Shown here piece by piece: positions 22,222 to 32,607 of a stretch of DNA of 64,000 bases (its first letter is position 1; the number at the start of each line of letters is the position of its first letter). Made by a program: the position numbers and the translations under genes. Under the pieces are notes generated by a model. The model did no database searches and was not told where the DNA came from. It saw nothing but the letters and a program-made list of their open reading frames with translations. Origin of the DNA: Armillaria gallica (taxonomy: Eukaryota; Basidiomycota; Agaricomycetes; Agaricales; Physalacriaceae); contig JBANDB010000007.1 of NCBI GenBank assembly GCA_037576215.1, positions 5,239,001-5,303,000 on the forward strand, given 5' to 3'.

Positions 22222-22818
22222 GGATTAATTGTAATACTTGACTACAACACCGTTAATAACTTCTTCAATTCTCTCCTCTCCTTCTGCCTTCTTGAGTTGG
22301 CTATTCCCGTATGCTGCTGTCCTTCCCTTGCGCCATTCTTCCATCGTGGGCGCATCCGCATCCACGAATCGGCGGGCTTTGGGAGCAACTAATGGGATGA
22401 GCTTCACACCGTCGTCCGGCATGCAAAAATAGAATACTCCAATACGGGTGTATCCTCTTTGATCTTTGGGAGGCTGAAAGACACTACACAACGAGTCAGA
22501 CAAGGATTCTCTCGGTAAGAATAAAAATATACCGATGAATCGTAGCACGATATGCCCCTCCCGACAAGAACTCGAGGGCGTCTCCAGCATTTATCACCTA
22601 TTTTTCATCAGCAATGAAAATTTTCTTTTAACTTCAAAGGTAGACATGCCAACGCGTTCTCCAAGTGTCTAACCCATTTCCATTCCCCTGAGGATGTGAG
22701 CATCTGTAATGCCGCCACGGGCTGGCTGTACAGAATGGTGATCGAACCGATACCTAAAACAGAAAAATCAGTCGCAGCCAGTGGAAGTTCGGCACAGGGC
22801 GGACCAGTATGCCCCTTG
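22222..22818 (-). pseudogene. 5'-truncated duplicate of the 2OG-Fe(II) dioxygenase gene
   Basis: It matches 28035-28629 closely, including introns and downstream sequence. On the minus strand it begins in the middle of the metal-binding exon (KGHTDIGS), then carries the TIHRVFQPPKDQ exon and the C-terminal GYTRIGVFYFCMPDD. Everything 5' of KGHT is missing, so the N-terminal half of the double-stranded beta-helix is absent and it cannot make an enzyme. Retained introns show DNA-level duplication, not retroposition. The break lies exactly where a GTGTAC-rich array starts. Confidence 0.85.
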
Positions 22819-23095
22819 TACACCCGGAAATACTGGACAAAACCGCCAGTTTTCCGTGTAGACCCATGTAGACGCCGGCAAATGCGTGTACACCGGTGTA
22901 TTACCATGTACACGCGTTTACACGGATGTACACCTGTGTACATGGTGTCTCTCCACTGACAAATGTTATGGAGACCCATGTAAAACCAATGTCAAACCAG
23001 TGTCTACCACACTTGTCTGGACTGGATCACACCTGTCTTCCTATGGTATCGAGTGCAGACGAGTGGGGTGTACACCCGTGTAAACCCGTGTACAT
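22819..23095. repeat. GTGTAC-rich imperfect repeat array 1
   Basis: Many copies of the palindromic core TGTACA and its variants occur in GTGTACACCGGTGTA, CATGTACACGCGTTTACACG and GTACACCTGTGTACATGG, densest at 22819-22945, with another group at 23068-23095. It abuts the breakpoint of the truncated dioxygenase copy. Confidence 0.7.
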
Positions 23096-24227
23096 CCGTT
23101 TCTTTCCTCCCACCACCATCGCAGTGCTCATTGTTGGCAACAGCGTCCTTAATCACCTCGCCGTTACTGCCACAACGGCCATTTCCTGCCTGTTGATCAA
23201 GAGCTGCCGACATATAGGAACCCAGAACGCGCAACATCGTCAAGCTAAATGTACCTTCTGTTTTTCTTGGGCGTGCGCGATCTTCGAGGTGAATTTTGGA
23301 ACAGTGTTCTCATTCTAAAAAGTAATCAAACAGAATTTGTGTGGGTACACCCCGATGGCCCTTGGATGACTACGATGTATGCGCATAAGGCGAGCACAGG
23401 AATGAACGGCGGCCCTCCGATGAACCAGCTGGAGACCCTAGCGACGAGCTTGGGGCTTGGAGCGTAGAGCAATGGTTGGGGTGTATACCGCGGGAGGCCG
23501 TGTCGAGGGTACGAATGGCCCATCATCGCTGTCGTCGACCCATGAATATGCTTTTGGATGGTTCGTCACGATGACCATGTGACCATACCGTGCGTCCTTA
23601 TTTATCTACGCGTCTCCTTAAAGGCTGACTGTCATGCATAGGATGGTCTTTTCGAGAGTTTTCGGCAATGCGGCGTGGTTGAGAGCTTCCATCATTTCTG
23701 TGCGTCCCCGGTCTCTCGTCTTTCTTCTCACTCTAACGTTGGCCGAAGATTTATGTTGATGATTCTGTCTATTACGAAAGAGTACCAGGCACTGCCATGT
23801 TTTCAGTAACCTCGGTAGTCGTACACCCCTTTGGATGGCGCACGGCAGCCTAGGTAAGAAGTTATTCAATACTTACCGAACTGCCCATCTCATCGACAAC
23901 TACTCCAAGTCTTTCCCACGACTACCTCCTCCCCCTCTCGGATCTCTCCACCGAGTTCTGCACCCCAGTTATCGTCCACGACCAAATCGGAAACTCTCGC
24001 TTGACACATCTCCCATCAAAATCGCCGTTGTGGCCTATCAAGCTCTTCATCAATAGACTAGTCAACCTCTTGAGCACTTGCGCATCCAAGACGGGTTCGA
24101 CTTCCTCGGTTCCCCGGTACTTCATGGGGTGGGAGGCTGGGTCTAGAGTTGAATGTGCAAAGGCAGCCAGAGGGATTGCACTACTCCATGTTGAACTCGT
24201 TGACGAACATGGGGAAGCAAAACCACG
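23096..24227. other. Intergenic, nothing recognised
   Basis: Short frames on both strands, none with a recognisable domain or exon chain. Confidence 0.4.
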
Positions 24228-25139
24228 TCCACCAGGGAGTCGAGGAAAGCCTTCCCAGATGATGTACAGAAAGGGCTGGATGTCAGCGTGGCAGAGATGG
24301 AAGTGTATGGTAGCACGTTCCGCAAGAAGCACGGACGTTCTGTGGCTCCGTGGCCGGAAGAGCTGGTGTACTCGACAAACCATGGATTCATCAGCGGATA
24401 TCTCGGATGTGCGTGAGTTTTACGTCTCGTTATCTTTCTATATGCTGATGATGCCCCTTGCAGATCCACCGGACATGGATTATCGTTGATCCTGTCGACC
24501 GTGTTTGTGTTCCGATCCTTGTGATCAATGGGCGAGCATATATATCATATTGTGTGATGGTACAATCCCTCAGCCGGTGGACTCTTAAAGAGTTCGCTCT
24601 TGTTGGTTGAGATATAGCTTGTATCCAGCTAGGTATGGCGCCATTCTTTGCGTCAGTGTTCTACCAGAAAATGATGCTTGAAAAGTACCCAAATACAGAA
24701 ATCGTGAAACGTTCATTTAGGATCGACCTCGTGCCCTGGCTTTCAAGTCTCGCCGGACGCTTCGAAGGACAGATTCAGCCATTCATGACGAGTCAGGTTG
24801 TATGTTCAATCAACACCACTTTGACATCGCCACGAAGGCATCAGAAGAGTCCGATAGTCTCGATGCTACATTGCATGGAATCGGACATCTTCAAATGGTA
24901 TCGCCAATGGCCATCCAGCCAATGACAGAGGCGGGAAGGCGTCGGGGAATACCAAATACCGCCCAAGGCACAAGATCTTCGTAAAACGTCTTCCTCGTGA
25001 CCTCATGACTGCATATGTTGGCCCGAACGAGCCCATTCATTGGCAACGGTGGTCGGAGGAGGCTGACGCCGTGATAAGGGACTATTTTCGAATGATGCTA
25101 GCTTGCTCGGTTCCCCGCATCATGAAAACATACCAGTGA
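24228..25139 (+). CDS. Possible multi-exon gene, unrecognised
   Basis: Protein-like segments lie in series on the plus strand. TRESRKAFPDDVQKG with MEVYGSTFRKKHGRSVAPWP ends at a donor GTGAGT near 24411. A frame with MAPFFASVFYQKMMLEKYPN and DLVPWLSSLAGRFEGQIQ lies at 24635-24800. Near 25000-25139 comes DLMTAYVGPNEPIHWQRW and a stop. They could be exons of one protein of 250-300 aa. I recognise no family, could not fix the start or all joins, and cannot exclude a decayed gene. Confidence 0.3.
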
Positions 25140-25285
25140 ACAACGCTTAACGGTAGCTGACCGCGTCATACGCGTCATCCGTTCCCCCCGCTCGAACATG
25201 GACACTCATGCTACACTCGTCTTTTCGTTTCTACTCCATCGCTGAGCGCTGATGCATGATGCCCAGAGAAGGCGACGCGGAAATC

Positions 25286-25293
25286 TATAAAAG
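25286..25293 (+). promoter_or_regulatory. TATA box of the Ala-Pro repeat protein gene
   Basis: TATAAAAG lies 73 nt before the ATG at 25366, a usual spacing for a strong fungal promoter with a short 5' leader. Confidence 0.5.
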
Positions 25294-25365
25294 AAGGATT
25301 AAATCAGCAGGTATTATTCTCAAGCCCTCACAACTGTAGAGCTTGTTCATCTCACTTACTTCACT

Positions 25366-26040
25366 ATGTTCGCTCAGATCTCTTTCGCTGCTCTCCTCGC
25401 TGCACCTCTCCTTGCGAGCGGAGCTGTTATCCCTGTTGTCTTTCCCCGTGATGATATCGCGGGCAGGCAGGTTATTACGATCTCCCCGACTATTCTCATA
25501 CTCCCCCGCGACAATGGCGCTGTTATCATGGGCAGACAGGTTATTACGATCTCCCCGACCCTTCCCATCCTTCCCCGCGAGGGTAGGCGGGCAGCCCCCG
25601 CTCCTGTTGCACCTATTGCACCTCTCGCGCCTATTGCGCCTATTGCTCCGACCGCGCCTATTGCACCTGTTGCACCTCTCGCACCTATCGCACCAATTGC
25701 CCCGACCGCACCGATTGCTCCTGTTGCACCTATCGCACCTATTGCACCTGTTGCACCCCCCGCACCTATTGCGCCTGTTGCACCTCTCGCACCTATCGCA
25801 CCTGTTGCACCCCCCGCACCTATTGCACCTGTTGCACCTGTTGCGCCTCTCGCACCTATTGCGCCTGTTGCTCCGACCGCACCGATTGCCCCCGTTGCCC
25901 CTATTGCACCTATTGCACCAATTGCCCCGACCGCACCTATTGCTCCTGTAGCTCCTGTAGCTCCTGTTGCACGCAGGCAGGTTATTACGGGCTCCCCGGT
26001 TATCTCCCCAGTCCTTCCCCGTGGAGAATCATTTTGTTAG
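25366..26040 (+). CDS. Secreted Ala-Pro tripeptide-repeat protein with repeated RQVIT motif
   Basis: A single exon of 224 aa. Residues 1-20 (MFAQISFAALLAAPLLASGA) are a clear signal peptide. The motif R-Q-V-I-T-x-S-P, ending L-P-R, occurs three times: twice before and once after a central block of about 40 tandem A-P-X tripeptides (X mostly I, V, L or T). The last RQVIT copy follows Ala-Arg-Arg and the second is followed by Gly-Arg-Arg, both possible Kex2 sites. The protein ends in Cys. Low-complexity secreted proteins of this kind may be wall-associated, or may be precursors cut into short peptides; I cannot tell which. Other frames over the block are also open because the DNA is repetitive, but only this frame has signal peptide and start context. 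Confidence 0.75.
   Translation: MFAQISFAALLAAPLLASGAVIPVVFPRDDIAGRQVITISPTILILPRDNGAVIMGRQVITISPTLPILPREGRRAAPAPVAPIAPLAPIAPIAPTAPIAPVAPLAPIAPIAPTAPIAPVAPIAPIAPVAPPAPIAPVAPLAPIAPVAPPAPIAPVAPVAPLAPIAPVAPTAPIAPVAPIAPIAPIAPTAPIAPVAPVAPVARRQVITGSPVISPVLPRGESFC
25591..25969 (+). repeat. 9-bp tandem repeat encoding Ala-Pro-X
   Basis: Degenerate tandem copies of GCACCTATT and variants, about 40 units. Groups of units (API-APV-APL, API-API-APT) recur at a higher order, suggesting growth by slippage or unequal exchange of multi-unit blocks. Confidence 0.85.
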
Positions 26041-26857
26041 TCACACTGTCTTTCAAGTTAATTATACGCTCATATTTTATTCGAACAGAACGACCATCGG
26101 TCTTCAAGGAACTAGAGAAAGTTTTGCGAATCAGAGCAGTATTTTAGTGAACAAGTAAATAGGAACGGTGAGTGAACAGAAGTGGATAGACTAGGGCGGA
26201 GAGTCAATCTGGAAAATGTAGCCTTCTTTTTACATCTTCGTGCGTCTCTGCTACGATACCCAGGTGAAGGCGAAGCATTCAGAGTAAGAAAAAGCCTGGC
26301 ATGAGGTCGGTGAAGCGTGCGGTAATGAAAAGGCGGCGTAAAATTCATTTCAAGGGCCAAGCTTGCAATCAAGCTTCGAAAGAATCTTGCGTTCAGTGGT
26401 GATATCCAGGTTGGATGGAAAGAGAGCGAATGTGACCTCTGCTGTGATGCGAGAAACGGTACACCGCATGTTCTTGAGCCAAGGACTACCGATTCAATCA
26501 CTTTGACTAGGCGATGATGATGCTCTGTCATTGTCAGGTCCACCGCTCTCTCAAGATGCTAGATGCCTTGTCATTCTCCTCTAAGCACCGTTTGTATGAT
26601 TACTTGAGTCCAGCGCCCCGAATGGTGCGGCGTGCCGAAGTTGATCTGGCGCTTGGACCGTGACGACGCTGATGCGTCCGCATTGAAAACACACTGTAAG
26701 CTCTCGACCCACTACCCAGACAATCCATGAATCTAACGCAAGTTTTCACCCAGACTATCCCAGTAGGTCCTAATTCAATCCAATACGCCTGCGAAACTTG
26801 GCTAGTAAAATACACATAATACATCATATTCAACGCCACCCTGGATTAGTTGGTTGC
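26041..26857. other. Intergenic, nothing recognised
   Basis: No gene signal seen. Confidence 0.45.
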
Positions 26858-26908
26858 TAGTTGGAAATAATAGTACCCAATCCACTGGGTTCGACTCCCA
26901 GCGAGACA
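26858..26908 (+). ncRNA. tRNA-like B-box sequence (SINE or tRNA relic)
   Basis: CTGGGTTCGACTCCCAGCGAG has a perfect 5-bp T-stem around TTCGACT and matches the Pol III B box. Upstream, TTAGTTGGTTGCTAG resembles a D-arm, but I cannot fold an anticodon arm or an acceptor stem. It is therefore a relic or a tRNA-derived SINE head, not a functional tRNA. Confidence 0.35.
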
Positions 26909-27147
26909 TTGGTGAGAACAACTGCAATGCTTTAGTTTTTTGTAGACCCCCGTCACTTTGTAAAGTTTTCATTGTCCTTTGCTACCTTCAAGTTTCTGAT
27001 TTCAAACATTACGCTAAATGGTGCGCCAGTGTCATTCTTATCTCGGTGTAAGTATCGGCCACTGCAACTCGAAAATATCCGTCGCGATCGGCCAACGCGC
27101 CGAGTAACATGATTGAAATGAACTTGGGTTGTGAGACCAACATCTCT

Positions 27148-27197
27148 GTCAGTTGCGACGGTTAGCCCGATCCTGGGTTCGATCCCCTAAGAGATCA
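27148..27197 (+). ncRNA. Second tRNA-like B-box sequence
   Basis: CCTGGGTTCGATCCCCTAAG matches the B box. ATCTCT at 27151 can pair with AGAGAT at 27191, like a short acceptor stem, but there is no room for an anticodon arm. It lies 290 bp from the first such sequence. Confidence 0.35.
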
Positions 27198-27365
27198 TAC
27201 AGAACTGGACTTCAACCTCAATGTTTTTGTCGTTTCACTTCTGCTAGAGTCGCCCGTTTCTGATTTTATGGGCCAAAAAGAACGCACATCAAATTTGTAC
27301 GGAAATCTTCCACTGGTTGTACGCATAGTATTTTCTCCGTCGGATCCGTGCGAGGCGGCGTGTCG

Positions 27366-27470
27366 TACATACTGTACGACGACGGTGTACACGGCTGTAC
27401 ACGGCTCCACATGGGTGTACATCCGTTTAAACTGGTTTACATCGGTGTACACTGGTGTACACCTGGTAAA
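27366..27470. repeat. GTGTAC-rich imperfect repeat array 2
   Basis: GGTGTACACGGCTGTACACG, then CATGGGTGTACATCCG, CATCGGTGTACACTGGTG and TACACCTGG: the same palindromic TGTACA core as in array 1. Confidence 0.7.
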
Positions 27471-27493
27471 GTCCAGTAATTCCAGTTGTAGTC

Positions 27494-27530
27494 ATGGAAC
27501 GAGCCAGCTCTGGATGACACTCGGCTCCTA
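27494..27530. repeat. Short sequence shared with 15788-15827
   Basis: GTCATGGAACGAGCCAGCTC followed by TGGATGACACTCGGCTCCT matches the segment beside copy 2 of the inverted duplication, differing at only a few bases. Confidence 0.5.
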
Positions 27531-28036
27531 CACAGAACTGATGTCGTTCGAGGAAGCTGGTGGTGGGTTCATACGAGGCTTGGGTTACCGTTGGGTTCGG
27601 TGGGTCAAGCAAACTAAGCACCGAAGATGAATTAATTGCAAACGCGCCTACCATGAAGGAGGGCCAAGTGGCGTAAATAAAGAACGGCATCGTGTGGGCG
27701 GACTGTGTTGAAGAACGCTGAGTAGTAGAATACTTAGGATCGAGGAAGAGACTATTAGTAGTGTTGTGGTGAAGCATTACAGCTAATACTATGAGATGTT
27801 GGTAACCAACAACCGGGGTAGTATAGTTTGAATACAAATGTATATCCTGCACAAATCCTGCACCCGTCAGGAAAATGGCCAGTGGGACTATCGACGTACA
27901 GGTGACAATCTGCCTCTAAGCTTGAATCACTGCTCAAAGAAAACTGCGCCTAGTTACCGGTTCTCCCCACGAAGATTCGAACTGTTGAAAGAGTTGAAAT
28001 CACATTTCTATATTTTATACAACCTTGAATTCAAAA
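27531..28036. other. Intergenic, nothing recognised
   Basis: Downstream flank of the dioxygenase gene; no coding signal identified. Confidence 0.45.
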
Positions 28037-29584
28037 TTAGTTATAATGCTTGACCACGACACCCTTGATAACTTCTTCCTCGATCCTCTCCTCTCCTTCT
28101 GCCCTCTTGAGTTGGCTATTCCCGTATGCTGCTGTCCTTCCCTTGCGCCATTCTTCCACCGTGGGCGCATCCGCATCCACGAATCGGCGGACTTTCGGAG
28201 CAATTAACGGGAGGAGCTTCACATTGTCATCCGGCATGCAAAAATAGAATACTCCAATACGGGTGTATCCTCGTTGGTCTTTGGGAGGTTGAAAGACACT
28301 GCACGACGAGTTAGACAAAGATTCTCTCGGTAAGAATGAAAATATACCGATGAATCGTAGCACGATATGCCCCTCCCGACAAGAACTCGAGGGCGTCTCC
28401 AGCATTTATCACCTGTTTTTCATCAGCGATGGAAAATTGCCTTCAACTTCAAGGGTAGACATGCCAACGCGTTCTCCAAGTGTCTAACCCATTTCCATTC
28501 CCCTGAGGATGTGAGCATCTGTAACGCCGCCACGGGCTGGCTGTACAGAATGGTGATCGAACCGATATCTAAAAAAAAATCAGTCGCAGCCATTGGAAGT
28601 TCGGCACTGGGCGAACCAGTATGCCCCTTGGTCCAGACACCATTGGTCTTTTCCTCGTCCTCGGCAGAGTGAGGATAACTAAAACAAATCAGTGTATGAG
28701 GGAAGGGGCGTAGGAGGGAAGTTATTCAACTATTTCATGAACCGCACTGGCAAATGAAAAGACCGTCGGCAAACGGGATGAACGTGGGACAAACATCTCA
28801 CCGTAACTCTCCCCAACAGAGGAGTACCCGTGTAAATCTACAAGCGCATCTTCCGGAAGGCCGAGACCTAGTGCAAGAAGCCTTAGTTGACAAGTAAGTA
28901 AGACACCAAATGAAGGGAGAGAAAAATGCAGAACCGTAAAATGGGATGAAGAACGTTCAGATGATTGTGTCGTGCAAATGCTTCGATTTCGGCGAGATGA
29001 GGACGTATGGCTACGGGATGCTGTCGTCTTGTGGTATCTCGATTTACTGGCAGACCTAGAGTAAGCGGAAAGAATTGTATAGTAGGCATGGAAACCCACT
29101 GCTGTAGATCTCAACTTCATCTCGTACCCCGTTATCGATGTGCTTCCAGGGTTCCAATTGAAAAACAAGATGTAAGTACTGATCCACCTACCCAAAACTT
29201 CCGAAGTTTGTATCCTTGGTAGGATCCTGTCTGCTGTATCTTCGCTTCATACCGCCGTTTTTCTTCGTCGCTGACACTGGCAAATGCAAGGTCGGCAATA
29301 TCAAAGATTCGTTGATTCTGATGAGTACACGTTTCAATAAGCAACACGATTAGTCTGGAATAATGAACATACATCACTAGGCGATAGTCCGTGCCCAACG
29401 ACGTAAAAGAATCCATGGGTTTCCATGGCCTCGCGTACTTCATCTGGACGCGGCGACTTGGATAGATCAATGATCGGGAGATCGGCATAGTCCACTACGA
29501 GAGATAAGTAAGATTCGATTGGTATGATATGCACGTACACGGCTCCTTGGTAGTCTGTGGCGGGGAATAGTGGTTGATTGTCAT
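28037..29584 (-). CDS. 2-oxoglutarate/Fe(II)-dependent dioxygenase, isopenicillin N synthase-like
   Basis: About nine exons join in frame from MTINHYSPPQTTKEP at 29584. The N-terminal DIOX_N part reads DYADLPIIDLSK and THGFFYVVGHGLS. Iron ligands appear as WTKGHTDIG (H-x-D) and TIHRVFQPP (second His), with the 2OG-binding Arg in GYTRIGVF. The product is about 330 aa, normal for the family, which performs hydroxylation, desaturation or ring closure on small molecules, often in secondary metabolism. One intron (28464-28413) appears to use a GC donor (GCATGT); treating it as GC-AG is the only join that keeps the frame. The gene appears intact. A truncated duplicate lies at 22.2 kb. P450 genes lie on both sides, but I see no other pathway gene. 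Confidence 0.85.
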
Positions 29585-30435
29585 GGTGGGAAATAAGAAC
29601 ACTTGTGTTGTGAGAATGGCGCAATAAGTATCTGAAGCCCTCGTGAAAGAGAAGCTGAGAATTCCAGGTTTCTCAGGATCTAGTCCTCTTAAATTCTGTC
29701 CCACAATGTCATTGGATCCGTCCAGGCCCGTTATTTAGTGTGGCGGAGACTTGATAATGTTTACACTCCCTTGTAACTTGATGACATCCGACACTAAACA
29801 CCTAAAATGAAATGCAAAAAGTGAGGCAGATGGGGTAGATATGACGGTCGAGTATTGAGTCATGAGATACTGCTATACGGCAAAGTTCTGTTATAAGCCA
29901 CGGCCCGGCGGAAGCTGTTGGGTTAAAGGATGAGGCGAGTGTGGGCGCTTGCTATGATCCGGGCCGAAATATCAAAGAAGCGAGAGTCGGAAATTGTTAC
30001 CGGCTACTCAATATGTTAATTTATAGAGCTGAAAGCTCTGACATCGGAAGGATGCGCAGCTCCAAGTGAGATTCGAGAAGAATTGGCAGGAATCTAGAAA
30101 TGAGATGGAGCGGTGAAGTTTGGATGAGGATACTTAGACCACGCGTAAAGGACACATGCGAAAATGCTCTCCGGCCCGAGCGAACTCCGCTGTGGTTCAG
30201 ATTCACTGTCAGGATTTTACTCCACCTTAGTGCTCATCACTTATAAATTAGATAGTCGGCAGGCCCAATAATCAAAGCAATTCCTGAGGTAAACAGAAAT
30301 AGAAGATGCCCAACTTGTCATTTTTTAAGTAGAGTATGAGCCATCCCTCATAGGTTTCAGTAAAGGAACGGTAAAACCTTGAGTTGATTGAATTACTGGC
30401 AGGCATAACATATTACTGTGAAACACTTCGGGGTA
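29585..30435. other. Intergenic, nothing recognised
   Basis: Shared by the 5' end of the dioxygenase gene and the 3' end of the P450 gene. No gene recognised. Confidence 0.45.
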
Positions 30436-32448
30436 TCAAATATCGCGTAGATGAACACTAGCCTTGGCTCGCGGAACGATCTGGCATTTGAATGGGGAAG
30501 GATGGCTGAGATCTTGTCAACAGCGAAGACGAAGATCGGACGACGTACAGTGCACACCTTGTTGCACCAACCGTATAAGTAATTTCCGGTAAATATTCTT
30601 CACCGGTTGTAGCGTCCAGAGGTTTGTGGATATCGAAGCAAGCCAGAATATTGGTAATGTTAAGGAACAGTTGTACTTCGGCAAATCCAGCACCTTCAAC
30701 AAATCCACGTACAAGCTCACGATATTTTATATGTCAGAAGGGAAACCGCGCTCACCAGGACATACACGTCTGCCGAAACCGAATACAAGTTTACGAGGAT
30801 CCGTTTCATTCCTCGAGAGGAAACGATTTGGGTCGAAGGTATCTGGATCAGTATACACTAAAGAATCTCGAAATATTGCCCTGTTAACTCATCGGATCAG
30901 TTAAGGGAATGTCCGAGGACAGCATGTAGCTTACCAGATATTAGCTATCACTGTGCTACCTTTGGGAATCCTATACCCGCCATAGGTGTCTTCTTCAATG
31001 ACACGATGAGGAAGACCTGCCAGTAATGAGACGAAGGTGACCGACAGATATATATATATATAGAAGCTTACCAAGTCGGGCCGCAGGGGAATATCTTAGT
31101 ATCTCCTTGAGGAGGGCAGAGATATAAGGGAGGGAATATTGGTCTCCGAGATTAGGAAGACGCTGGTTACCCAGCGCAGTGTCGATCTCGTTTTGAGCGG
31201 CCTTTTGTACGTCGGGATATTGCATCACTTGAGCGATGAAAGAAAGCATGATTGAAACCGTCTGTGAAAATGAAGACCTTAAGCATGAACATACCATGAT
31301 ACCAAGAAAGTGTACGGTATCCGGGCCTCCCGCATACAAAGCTGACGAGCACCAGCTGATTATTCGCTCCTCTTCCTTGTCAACACAGTGTCCATCTTGC
31401 GGCTGAAGGAGTTGGGAGGCGAACGATTCCCCGGCAGTGCCGCTCGCCTACAAAGTTCGTTATGTAAACCAAACTCTATTGTCCAGCTTCCTGAAAACCC
31501 TTACCACGCACTCTTTGGTCCATTTAAGTGGCGCTTGTTCAATTGCCCTCATACGATCGCGAACCGATAATGCAAACCTCTTGAAATGCGCCCCTGGCAT
31601 CCAAGAAGGAATAAATCGCACTGTTGACAGGTAAGACGAATATGAAAAGATGAGATAGAGGTGTCTTGCGTACGGAAGGGGATTTCTTCGACTAACCACC
31701 GTCCAGGCTGAGCCACCTGCCTTTGAAGGGAAAACGCCTCCTCCATAAGTGATACAAAGTAGTCATCATCGCTGGTAACCAGCCATCCGTATGCGACGTC
31801 CAGTACTATGGCCCCAGCGTTCCTGTAGTGGCTTGAGATTCAGATAACTGACCCATCGAAACTGAATTCACCGTCGAAAATGTTTAGAAAAGTTGTCCGG
31901 AGAATCAACAAGTCCATCGAGGAGTATTCGTAACTCCCGCTCCAAAATGCCTCTATAACCTTGGACGGCTCTCGAGTTGAGGCCAGATTGAAGCAGTCGT
32001 CGATAATTCTTGTGATTGGGATGTTGTGACGAAATATGAAAGACAGACATTCCACGCTCTGCTAGTTCGTTGTACATCCATTGCATCGGTCGATCCGAGT
32101 AGATATTGGATCGATGCTCGAGAAGCGCCAATACAGCCTCTACGCTATTCAATACGATGAAATGTCGGCGGAATAGTCTAGTGAATTACCGCACTCCCTA
32201 CGGGTCGTCTTAAGATACGCGGGGGTCTGTATACATAGCGAGATCATACCATATTGTCTGAACCATTCAGCGAACGCTGCCCAAGGCGCAGTCCCCGAGA
32301 TTTGGTGGATATTTCCGGACAATAATTTCGGTGGAGGCCCAGGATGAAGTGGCAACCTAGTATTGCCCCAAAAAAGTGCGCTCAACACTGCCAAGACGAC
32401 GATGGAAACTACAACTCCAGCCCAGAAAGTGAGCTGATCAGAAAGCAT
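30436..32448 (-). CDS. Cytochrome P450 (O-methylsterigmatocystin oxidoreductase-like, CYP2 clan type)
   Basis: It starts at 32448 with a membrane helix ([20 protein letters not shown]) and the proline hinge LPLHPGPPP. In order come [11 protein letters not shown], the I-helix region [20 protein letters not shown] (ExxR), [20 protein letters not shown], the haem loop [20 protein letters not shown], and [16 protein letters not shown] at the end; the stop is at 30436. All later exon joins keep frame. The first one (near 32250-32165) does not: after FRQYG the expected frame of [11 protein letters not shown] is reached only with a one-base shift or an odd donor. It may therefore be a recent pseudogene or a gene with an unusual splice. 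Substrate unknown. Confidence 0.75.
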
Positions 32449-32607
32449 GATGGAAAAACCTCAGAAGGTGCTGCCAGCTACGTACAAGCCACGTTTTATC
32501 TTGACCTGGAAAAGAATTGCGATCAAACTTCGCCGGCGGACTGGTCTCCGTAGCTCCGTCTCGATCGTCTCCCCGAAGACGTACTTTCTCGACGCTCCAG
32601 AACGTAC

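Noticed and set aside
22886..23318. Small plus-strand frames with repeated Tyr-Thr-Gly-Val (YTGV, CTRVYT)
   Set aside because: They translate the GTGTAC array; there is no family match and the periodicity comes from the DNA repeat.
25343..25951. Leu/Arg/His-rich open frame overlapping the Ala-Pro repeat gene
   Set aside because: A shadow: the 9-bp tandem repeat keeps all forward frames open. The frame starting at 25366 has the signal peptide and an ordinary composition outside the repeat.
27921..28000. Possible minus-strand tRNA (GTTCGAATC near 27980)
   Set aside because: The stem around the loop does not pair and no acceptor or anticodon arm can be drawn.
19000..32448. Secondary-metabolite cluster (two P450s and a 2OG dioxygenase)
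   Set aside because: No core synthase, terpene cyclase or transporter is present, the genes are up to several kb apart and on different strands, and one P450 is of the xenobiotic/alkane type. Co-location alone is not enough.
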